5,603 nt of DNA from the NCBI GenBank assembly GCA_018222665.1, contig JAAEZW010000142.1, forward strand, positions 1 through 5,603, in the 5' to 3' direction. The position numbers and the translations under genes were made by a program. Position 1 is the first letter of the stretch. The number at the start of each line of letters is the position of its first letter. The stretch is from Paracoccaceae bacterium (lineage in GTDB: Bacteria > Pseudomonadota > Alphaproteobacteria > Rhodobacterales > Rhodobacteraceae). A model generated the notes under the pieces. The model was not told where the DNA came from. It saw nothing but the letters and a program-made list of their open reading frames with translations, and did not search any database. Positions 1 through 5,338 of this stretch are shown here, in pieces.

Positions 1-443
1 TCCACTATGTGATGTCATTGGGTGCGGTTTTCTGTATCTTTGCGGGTATCTACTTTTGGTTTTCAAAAATGACAGGCCGTGATTACCCAGAGTGGGCAGG
101 TAAACTTCACTTCTGGATGATGTTCATCGGTGCAAACCTAACATTCTTCCCACAACACTTCTTGGGTCGTCAGGGTATGCCACGTCGCTACATCGACTAC
201 CCAGAGGCCTATGCTTATTGGAACGAAATCTCGTCATATGGTGCGTTCCTATCATTTGCTTCATTCTTATTATTCTTTGGTATCATGGCCTACTCACTTC
301 TTGCTGGTAAGCGTAACTCAGCGGCGAACCCATGGAATGAGTATGCGGATACACTGGAGTGGACTTTGCCTTCACCACCCCCAGAGCATACATTCGAAAT
401 TCTTCCAAAGCAGGAAGATTGGGACAAGCAGCCCTCTCACTAA
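1..443 (+). CDS. ctaD: Cytochrome c oxidase subunit I, aa3-type (3' end only)
   Basis: This is the C-terminal 146 residues of the catalytic subunit of the haem-copper oxidase that reduces O2 with electrons from cytochrome c and pumps protons across the inner membrane. The first complete codon (3-5) is His of the HFHYV motif; by family knowledge this is the low-spin haem a ligand (His413 in Paracoccus numbering). Counting on without gaps puts the Arg pair of GMPRRY at window residues 61-62, matching Arg473/474, which contact haem propionates. Three hydrophobic stretches (about residues 2-22, 33-50 and 75-98) fit transmembrane helices X-XII. The tail contains the typical DTLEW and PPPEHTF motifs. 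The 5' part, with the CuB ligands, lies outside the window. Codon use is strongly biased (9 of 10 Gly are GGT; Arg mostly CGT), as expected for a highly expressed gene. The gene ends at a strong terminator. Confidence 0.97.
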   Translation, partial: HYVMSLGAVFCIFAGIYFWFSKMTGRDYPEWAGKLHFWMMFIGANLTFFPQHFLGRQGMPRRYIDYPEAYAYWNEISSYGAFLSFASFLLFFGIMAYSLLAGKRNSAANPWNEYADTLEWTLPSPPPEHTFEILPKQEDWDKQPSH

Positions 444-460
444 GGGTACTGCAAACGAAT

Positions 461-490
461 AAAAAACCCCCGCTTCAGCGGGGGTTTTTT
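461..490. terminator. Bidirectional intrinsic terminator between ctaD and the Ldh2-family gene
   Basis: A perfect 13-bp stem (461-473 with 478-490) closes on the four-base loop TTCA. The core is CCCCCGC/GCGGGGG, flanked by six A on one side and six T on the other, so a GC hairpin followed by a U tract forms in either direction. It lies 17 bp after the ctaD stop and 19 bp beyond the end of the convergent gene, so it can serve both. Confidence 0.93.
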
Positions 491-509
491 ATTTGTAGGA
501 GTATTGTTC

Positions 510-1514
510 TCAACTTAGCATCGCTTGGATATCTGCGACATATTGGGAGGGCACATACAAGCCCTCTTTAAGTGCATGATTGCGCGCCTCAATTCGTCGC
601 ACCCCAGGAAGCCGCGCACCAGGTGTTTCAGCGATATCATTTAACAATGCTTCTATCCGCATCATGGGCCCCCCCATGTCATTGGGTTTGATCGCAATTA
701 GGAATTGGCCCGCATTCGCGGATGGGCCAGATGGCGCAAAAAATGATGGCATATCAGCCGATGTGTTCGCGCCCGTCAAACTGGCCGCCAATATTTCAAC
801 CATCAGAGCAAGCGCGGTTCCCTTGGCCTCTCCAATCGGAACCATTGTTCCCCCATCCAGTGCAGCACTCGGGTCCGTCGTTGATTGCCCATCTTTGTCC
901 AAAGCCCAGCCTTCTGGGATTGTTTGGCCCGTTTTCTTGGCATTCATCACCTTACCGCGTGCAACGACAGATAGGGACAAATCAATGACCAATGGGTCCT
1001 GAACCGCGCGCGGTGCGGCAAATGCGATCGGATTCGTCCCGTATAGTGGTTTGTTTCCTCCCCACGGTGCAATCGCGGCAGGTGTGTTTGCCACCATAAG
1101 CCCGATCATACCCTGCATGGCCAGCTTTTCAACGTGACTAGCCAGTGTTCCACAATGATTAGATTGGGAAACAGCGATCGCCACGCATCCTGTTGTTTCA
1201 GCCATAGTAACAGCCTGCTCAACTGCGAAATCCAATGCCGGATATGCAAATCCATTATCTGCCGACACATGCAAATAACTTGGAGATCTTGACACTACGA
1301 ATGGAGTTGCTTCGGCGTTTATCTTACCACTTTTCATTTGTGCGATGTAATCGCCAACACGGGAAAATCCGTGCCCCACCTGCCCTTCGGCCTCTGCCAT
1401 AACAAGCGCACGCGCTACGCTCTGCGCACTTTGCTGATTTAGACCACTGGCAACGAATGCATTCTGCACCAGTTCTAGTGCTTCATCGATACCTATGTTT
1501 GTTTTTTCCTGCAT
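510..1514 (-). CDS. Ldh2/malate-lactate dehydrogenase family NAD(P)-dependent oxidoreductase
   Basis: The 334-residue product belongs to the Ldh2 family, which is not related to the classical Rossmann-fold lactate or malate dehydrogenases. Members reduce 2-oxo acids or cyclic imino acids with NAD(P)H (malate, sulfolactate, ureidoglycolate, diketogulonate, piperideine- or pyrroline-2-carboxylate), probably in the cytosol. Visible family motifs are GHGFSR (His48 and Arg52, the catalytic His region), SNHCG (118-122), APWGG (149-153), GTNPIAFAAP (159-168), VIDLSLS followed by RGK (176-188), and the Lys-Gly-rich segment leading into ALMVEIL. Length is normal for the family. The start at 1514 is chosen because AGGA lies six bases upstream and the motifs are correctly spaced from it; an in-frame ATG at 1583 would add 23 residues with no family resemblance. 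Substrate cannot be told from sequence; an imino-acid reductase (DpkA/LhpI-like) is as likely as a hydroxy-acid dehydrogenase. It is transcribed alone, divergent from the DUF2244 gene. Confidence 0.9.
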   Translation of the reverse strand: MQEKTNIGIDEALELVQNAFVASGLNQQSAQSVARALVMAEAEGQVGHGFSRVGDYIAQMKSGKINAEATPFVVSRSPSYLHVSADNGFAYPALDFAVEQAVTMAETTGCVAIAVSQSNHCGTLASHVEKLAMQGMIGLMVANTPAAIAPWGGNKPLYGTNPIAFAAPRAVQDPLVIDLSLSVVARGKVMNAKKTGQTIPEGWALDKDGQSTTDPSAALDGGTMVPIGEAKGTALALMVEILAASLTGANTSADMPSFFAPSGPSANAGQFLIAIKPNDMGGPMMRIEALLNDIAETPGARLPGVRRIEARNHALKEGLYVPSQYVADIQAMLS

Positions 1515-1520
1515 CTTCTT

Positions 1521-1524
1521 TCCT
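1521..1524 (-). promoter_or_regulatory. Ribosome binding site deciding the start of the Ldh2-family gene
   Basis: On the minus strand AGGA, continuing into AAG, stands six bases before the ATG at 1512-1514. No comparable site precedes the longer in-frame start at 1583, so the shorter protein is preferred. Confidence 0.7.
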
Positions 1525-1574
1525 ACTGATTTCAGTTCCTGACACCTTAGAAAGAGACCGCGCAAAACGCGACA

Positions 1575-1601
1575 AATTTCCATCTTTTCTTCTTGGAAAT
1601 T
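1575..1601. repeat. 8-bp inverted repeat in a divergent intergenic region, possible operator
   Basis: AATTTCCA (1575-1582) and TGGAAATT (1594-1601) are exact inverted copies separated by an 11-base pyrimidine-rich spacer, so the half-site centres are 19 bp apart, close to two helical turns. It lies midway in the 123-bp gap between the divergent Ldh2-family and DUF2244 genes. The spacing suits binding by a dimeric regulator; the long weak-paired loop and lack of a T run do not suit a terminator. Binding is inference, and chance is possible in an AT-rich spacer. Confidence 0.4.
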
Positions 1602-1637
1602 CCACCTAACTTCAGCTCACAAGTTGAGGGCCATTAA

Positions 1638-2141
1638 ATGCCATACGAGTGGACAAAAAAACCAGATAGTCTGACTTCCGAACAATTGGATCTATGGCCA
1701 TTCAGTTCGCTGCCCCATCGCGGTTTCGCGAGCTTTATCATGGCGACGTTTGTTTTGATTACCTTGCCACTTTATGTGCTGATCGGAACGAACCTGTTTT
1801 GGGCCCTGCTCCCTTTTTTGATGATCACATTAGGTGCCATGTATTTCGCAATCCGCAAAAACTTCCGCGACAGATCCATCATTGAACGACTAACGCTCAC
1901 CCCCGAACAATTCCATCTTCTGAGACAAGAGGCGAACGGTGACCAAAAGGATTGGGAATGCAACGCATACTGGGCACGAGTTAATATGCATGAAACAGGC
2001 GGACCTGTTCCAAACTATGTCACCCTGAGTGGGAATGGCCGCGAGGTGGAAATAGGCGCATTTCTATCAGAGGATGAACGAGTAGAATTATTCGCTGTAT
2101 TAAAGGCCCGCTTTAACGATTATCGTAGTCGCTTAACTTGA
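1638..2141 (+). CDS. DUF2244 family integral membrane protein
   Basis: A 167-residue protein of the DUF2244 family, whose biochemical function is not known to me. The pattern is: a short cytoplasmic-looking N-terminus with the family motif LWPFSSLPHRGF (19-30), two transmembrane helices (about 30-49 and 53-72) joined by a tight turn, a basic stretch RKNFRDR (73-79), and a soluble C-terminal domain ending in the characteristic SGNGREVEIGAFLSEDER (131-148). Length is usual for the family. The ATG at 1638 has GAGGG seven bases upstream (1626-1630), a good ribosome binding site. There is no signal peptide ahead of the first helix. The gene is divergent from the Ldh2-family gene and its last nine bases overlap the end of the convergent yqeY-like gene. 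Its closeness to ctaD might hint at a respiratory link, but the intervening gene on the other strand makes that weak. Confidence 0.88.
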   Translation: MPYEWTKKPDSLTSEQLDLWPFSSLPHRGFASFIMATFVLITLPLYVLIGTNLFWALLPFLMITLGAMYFAIRKNFRDRSIIERLTLTPEQFHLLRQEANGDQKDWECNAYWARVNMHETGGPVPNYVTLSGNGREVEIGAFLSEDERVELFAVLKARFNDYRSRLT

Positions 2142-2594
2142 TAGCTTGCCTTTAACCTTGGCACCAACTGAACCGAAATCCATTTGGCCTGTGTATATGC
2201 CCTTCAGCTCGCCCATAACCTTACCCATGTCGCGAATGGAGTCTGCTCCGACTGCTGAAATGGCCGCATCGATTGCTGCGTCCACTTCATCGTCATCCAA
2301 CTGACGTGGCAAAAATTCTTCGATAACCGTGATTTCTTCTAACTCACGTTCGGCAAGGTCGATACGCCCAGCCTCTTCATAGGTTTTGGCGCTTTCGCTG
2401 CGTTGGCGTGTCATCTTGCCCAGAATCGCCAGTAACTCATCATCACCGACACCCGCATCATTACCTTCAGTGCGCGCTGCAATATCGCGATCTTTGATCG
2501 CCGCACTGATAAGACGTAATGTCGACAGACGGTTAGCCGCCTTATCCTTCATCGCTTGCTTTGTTGCTGCCATGATTGATGCGCGCAAATCCAT
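2133..2594 (-). CDS. yqeY: GatB/YqeY domain-containing protein
   Basis: A 153-residue soluble protein that is one complete YqeY domain, close to the family's usual length of about 150. YqeY resembles the C-terminal tail domain of GatB, the subunit of the amidotransferase that makes Gln-tRNA and Asn-tRNA; the standalone protein is thought to bind tRNA or assist the amidotransferase, but its role is not settled. Seen in the sequence: the N-terminal helical segment with RLSTLRLISAAIKDRDI (22-38), the KMTRQRSESAKTYEEAGR signature, an acidic helix ending in EEFLPRQL, and the C-terminal MGKVMGELK followed by G-rich turns. The ATG at 2594 has AGGAG (complement of 2602-2606) seven bases upstream. It is divergent from carA across 152 bp and convergent, with a 9-bp overlap, with the DUF2244 gene. 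Confidence 0.93.
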   Translation of the reverse strand: MDLRASIMAATKQAMKDKAANRLSTLRLISAAIKDRDIAARTEGNDAGVGDDELLAILGKMTRQRSESAKTYEEAGRIDLAERELEEITVIEEFLPRQLDDDEVDAAIDAAISAVGADSIRDMGKVMGELKGIYTGQMDFGSVGAKVKGKLSS

Positions 2595-2685
2595 GATCCC
2601 ACTCCTAGGAATTCCGGTTAAGTTAGATTGTGACCCTACTCAAAACTTCGATTTTGGGCAAGCTGATATTCGCATCAATGCCTGC

Positions 2686-2714
2686 TTGACCCCAACTCAG
2701 CTTCACACTAGGTT
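2686..2714 (+). promoter_or_regulatory. Candidate sigma-70-type promoter for carA
   Basis: TTGACC (2686-2691) matches five of six bases of the -35 consensus and is followed after 17 bp by TAGGTT (2709-2714), a weak -10 with three of six matches. Transcription would start near 2721 and leave a leader of about 25 bases, too short for an attenuator or riboswitch. Strong -35 with poor -10 is common in alphaproteobacteria, but the match is by eye only. Confidence 0.33.
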
Positions 2715-2746
2715 GCCGCCAATTTGCACCCCAGAGAGTCGAGAGT

Positions 2747-3895
2747 ATGGCGTCAGAAACCGCACCAAAACCAACCGCATGTTTGGCACTAGCCGATGGA
2801 ACATTATTTTATGGATATGGATTTGGAGCGACGGGGCAAACAGTCGCCGAACTGTGTTTCAACACAGCCATGACGGGCTATCAGGAAATCATGACTGATC
2901 CATCCTATGCGGGCCAAATCGTGACCTTCACATTCCCACACATTGGCAACACAGGTGTGACGGATGAGGATGATGAAACAGCCGATCCAGTCGCAGAGGG
3001 CATGGTGGTCAAATGGAACCCAACCGAGCCATCAAACTGGCGTGCCCAATCTCATCTGTCCGATTGGTTGGCCCGTCGCGGTCGTATTGCCATTGGGGGC
3101 ATTGATACGCGCCGCCTGACACGCGCGATCAGAATGCAGGGTGCACCACATTGCGCTTTGACCCATGATCCTGAAGGCAACTTTGACACCGACGCATTGG
3201 TTGCAGCCGCGAAATCATTTAGCGGCCTTGAAGGACTTGACCTGGCCAAGGATGTGACATGCGCGCAAAGCTATCATTGGAATGAAATGCGGTGGGCATG
3301 GCCAGATGGATATCAGCCGCAAACAAACCCAAAACATAAAGTTGTTGCATTGGATTTCGGTGCAAAACGCAACATTTTGCGTTGCTTGGCCTCCGCAGGA
3401 TGCGATGTAACGGTCTTACCTGCAACTGCCACCGCGGAAGAGGTGTTGGCCCACAACCCAGATGGTGTTTTCCTATCGAACGGTCCGGGTGACCCCGCAG
3501 CGACAGGCGTATATGCGGTGCCGATGATCAAAACCATTTTGGACACAACGGATTTGCCTGTCTTTGGCATCTGTTTGGGTCACCAAATGTTGGCTCTTGC
3601 CCTTGGGGCAAAGACCATCAAAATGAACCACGGCCATCACGGCGCCAACCACCCTGTGAAAGAGCATGAAACAGGCAAAGTTGAAATCACGTCCATGAAC
3701 CACGGTTTTGCCGTAGATGCAGAGACATTGCCAAAAGGTGTTGTTGAAACACATGTGTCCTTGTTTGACGGATCAAACTGTGGGATCCGCATGAAAGATC
3801 GGCCCGTGTTTTCTGTGCAACATCACCCAGAGGCAAGCCCTGGTCCACAAGATAGCTTTTATCTCTTTGAGCGCTTTGCCGCGTCTATGGATTAA
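2747..3895 (+). CDS. carA: Carbamoyl phosphate synthase small (glutaminase) subunit
   Basis: The 382-residue product hydrolyses glutamine and passes ammonia through a tunnel to CarB, which makes carbamoyl phosphate for pyrimidine and arginine synthesis in the cytosol. The N-terminal half is the CarA-specific domain (about 8-150), with FNTAMTGYQEI and DPSYAGQIVTFTFPHIGNTG. The C-terminal half (about 198-381) is a class I glutamine amidotransferase: SNGPGDP (244-250), nucleophile Cys276 in FGICLGHQ, and His360 and Glu362 in HHPEASPGP, completing the catalytic triad. Asn and His residues of the NHGHHGANHPV loop are also present. Length is normal. The ribosome site is modest: AGAGAG (2733-2738), eight bases before the ATG, within a repeated GAGAGT. 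carB is not adjacent in this window, so the partner must lie elsewhere. The stop overlaps the end of the convergent GntR-type gene by four bases. No arginine or pyrimidine control element is visible in the leader. Confidence 0.98.
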   Translation: MASETAPKPTACLALADGTLFYGYGFGATGQTVAELCFNTAMTGYQEIMTDPSYAGQIVTFTFPHIGNTGVTDEDDETADPVAEGMVVKWNPTEPSNWRAQSHLSDWLARRGRIAIGGIDTRRLTRAIRMQGAPHCALTHDPEGNFDTDALVAAAKSFSGLEGLDLAKDVTCAQSYHWNEMRWAWPDGYQPQTNPKHKVVALDFGAKRNILRCLASAGCDVTVLPATATAEEVLAHNPDGVFLSNGPGDPAATGVYAVPMIKTILDTTDLPVFGICLGHQMLALALGAKTIKMNHGHHGANHPVKEHETGKVEITSMNHGFAVDAETLPKGVVETHVSLFDGSNCGIRMKDRPVFSVQHHPEASPGPQDSFYLFERFAASMD

Positions 3896-4542
3896 TCGCC
3901 CTCGGCCAGCAATTTTAGGCGTGTCGAAAACGCAATGGAAATATGCTGGCGTAGGCAGTCGTCTGCCTTATCTTCGTGACCATGCATAATCGCATCCACG
4001 ATTTCTTGATGTTCGGCCAAGGCAACTTCGCCCCGCCCGTCCGCGGCCAAGGATGTTGTCGCCATCAAGGCCATCGAACGATGCACCAAATCCAACTGCT
4101 GCACCAAAAACCGATTGTGCGACGCCAAATGGATTTGTTTATGGAAACGACGATTGGCCCGCGATAGCGCGCTTGGGTCGTCGACAATTTTGTAATCATC
4201 ATTGACCATATCCTGGAGCACCCGTTTTTCTTCAATCGTTGCATGACGCGCAGCCAATCGGGCCGCCAAGCCCTCTAACTCGCTTCGCACCACATAAAGT
4301 TCGGCCATCTGCGAATGATCAAGCGAGGCCACAATCAGGCTTCTACCGTCCCGACTAAGCAAGGATTGTGTTTCCAATCGCTGCAACGCCTCGCGAATTG
4401 GAGTACGCGAAACACCAAAACGATCTGCCAGTTCGCTTTCAACAAGACGGTCGCCAGGCTTGTAAACGCCGATATCAATCGCATCTAGGATCAAACCATA
4501 GGCATCTTTGTTATTTTGTCGTATCTGTGTCATTGTAATCAT
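3892..4542 (-). CDS. GntR-family transcriptional regulator, FadR subfamily (FCD domain)
   Basis: A 216-residue DNA-binding regulator. Residues about 10-74 form the GntR winged helix, with the hallmark GDRLVESELADRFGVSRTPIREAL (30-53) and a wing ending in GRSLIVASL. Residues about 79-205 form an all-helical FCD ligand domain. Its usual metal ligands appear as His134 (RRFHKQ), His178 (AEHQEI) and His200 (RQHI); the fourth position, often Asp, is Asn130, a substitution also common in the family. The effector is probably a small carboxylate, but this cannot be read from sequence. The start is uncertain: ATG at 4542 lacks a good ribosome site, while Met4 (4533) has GGATG eight bases upstream. It is divergent from the HAD gene (85-bp gap) and tail-to-tail with carA, overlapping it by four bases. 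Autoregulation or control of the HAD gene is plausible but unproven; no clear FadR-type palindrome was found upstream. Confidence 0.93.
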   Translation of the reverse strand: MITMTQIRQNNKDAYGLILDAIDIGVYKPGDRLVESELADRFGVSRTPIREALQRLETQSLLSRDGRSLIVASLDHSQMAELYVVRSELEGLAARLAARHATIEEKRVLQDMVNDDYKIVDDPSALSRANRRFHKQIHLASHNRFLVQQLDLVHRSMALMATTSLAADGRGEVALAEHQEIVDAIMHGHEDKADDCLRQHISIAFSTRLKLLAEGD

Positions 4543-4557
4543 CCATTGTCTGTCGTT

Positions 4558-4587
4558 ACCTTACGTGGTGTTTAACGCGCAAATCAA
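4558..4587 (-). promoter_or_regulatory. Weak candidate promoter for the GntR-family gene
   Basis: On the minus strand TTGATT (complement of 4582-4587) and TAAGGT (complement of 4558-4563) are 18 bp apart, matching four and three of six consensus bases. It lies in the 85-bp divergent gap shared with the HAD gene and places transcription only a few bases ahead of the coding start. Weak by-eye match. Confidence 0.18.
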
Positions 4588-4627
4588 GTAACCCTTTCGC
4601 TTTTTTGAATATGTTGAGGACAGCATT

Positions 4628-5275
4628 ATGCCCAAAAGTCAGTTTTCACATGTGTCAGAGTGGGTATTTGATATGGATCACACGCTCTATCCGCCGCACA
4701 ACAAATTGTTCGATCAGATCGAAATTTTGATGGCGGATTACTTTGTCAAAGTGACAGGTTTGCAGAAACCAGAGGCGGATAAATTACGTCAATCCTATTG
4801 GGATAAGTATGGTGCCTCATTGACAGGGTTGATGCATCACCATGACGTCGATCCTGTGGATTTTTTGCGGGACGTACATGACATTGATTTTTCGGTACTA
4901 GACCCCGATCACGGGTTAAACGACATTATACGCGGTCTTCCTGGACGCAAAATTGTCTATACAAATGCCCCGCGCAAGTATGCGGAACGAACGCTCGATC
5001 GGTTGCATATGCAGGATATGTTCGATGCGGTTTATGCGTTAGAGGATGCCGATTTGATCCCCAAACCAAATCAGGCGGCCTATGACACCGTATTGAATAA
5101 GGCTGGTATTGATCCATTTCGCGCCGCCATGTTTGAAGACAGCCCGCAGAATTTGCGCGTACCCCATGACATTGGTATGCGCACTGTTCTGGTCCATGGC
5201 GAAAGTCGTGACACCCATATCCATCACCACACCCCAAATTTATCAAATTTTTTGAACCAATTGGTGACCGAGTGA
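4628..5275 (+). CDS. HAD-superfamily hydrolase, pyrimidine 5'-nucleotidase type
   Basis: A 215-residue cytosolic phosphatase of the HAD subfamily IA, closest by pattern to the pyrimidine 5'-nucleotidase/SDT1-like group that dephosphorylates nucleoside monophosphates. All four HAD motifs are present: I, DMDHT (Asp15 nucleophile, Asp17 acid/base); II, Thr112 in YTNAP; III, Lys146 in PKP; IV, EDS (Glu170-Asp171, Mg2+ binding) followed by the usual Asn175-Leu. The FDMDHTLYPP form with Tyr21-Pro22 is the marker of this group. An alpha-helical cap sits at about 25-100, between motifs I and II. His18 replaces the more usual Asn; His clusters occur at 70-72 and 197-201. GAGGA (4616-4620), seven bases before the ATG, fixes the start. 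The gene is divergent from the GntR-type regulator and followed after 63 bp by the UbiH-like gene in the same direction, so the two may be co-transcribed. Actual substrate is uncertain, since these enzymes are often promiscuous. Confidence 0.9.
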   Translation: MPKSQFSHVSEWVFDMDHTLYPPHNKLFDQIEILMADYFVKVTGLQKPEADKLRQSYWDKYGASLTGLMHHHDVDPVDFLRDVHDIDFSVLDPDHGLNDIIRGLPGRKIVYTNAPRKYAERTLDRLHMQDMFDAVYALEDADLIPKPNQAAYDTVLNKAGIDPFRAAMFEDSPQNLRVPHDIGMRTVLVHGESRDTHIHHHTPNLSNFLNQLVTE

Positions 5276-5338
5276 CGCAGCAACCTTTTGCTTTGGCGCG
5301 ATCTGGCCTAACTATGGGATGAGCAAGAGGATCAGCAT

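Noticed and set aside
580..1002. 140-codon open frame on the plus strand, antisense to the Ldh2-family gene
   Set aside because: It is a shadow of a well-supported gene; the translation shows no domain and no ribosome site was seen.
1525..1536. Short dyad ACTGA-TT-TCAGT just upstream of the Ldh2-family ribosome site
   Set aside because: Five-base arms are expected by chance, and the two-base loop is too small for a hairpin.
1515..1583. N-terminal extension of the Ldh2-family protein to an upstream in-frame ATG at 1583
   Set aside because: The extra 23 residues resemble no family member, and the ribosome site lies immediately ahead of the start at 1514.
2641..2656. CAAAA/TTTTG inverted repeat between yqeY and carA
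   Set aside because: A five-base A/T-rich stem is too weak to propose a regulatory role.
2386..2898. 170-codon plus-strand frame spanning yqeY, the divergent spacer and the start of carA
   Set aside because: It overlaps two confident genes in other frames and has no recognisable domain.
3769..3789. Inverted repeat CGGATC/GATCCG near the end of carA as a possible terminator
   Set aside because: It lies over 100 bases inside the coding region and has no T run after it.
5294..5308. TGGCGCG...GGCC before the UbiH-like gene as a sigma-54 promoter
   Set aside because: The spacing between the GG and GC elements is one base short of the required ten, and the TTGC half is absent.
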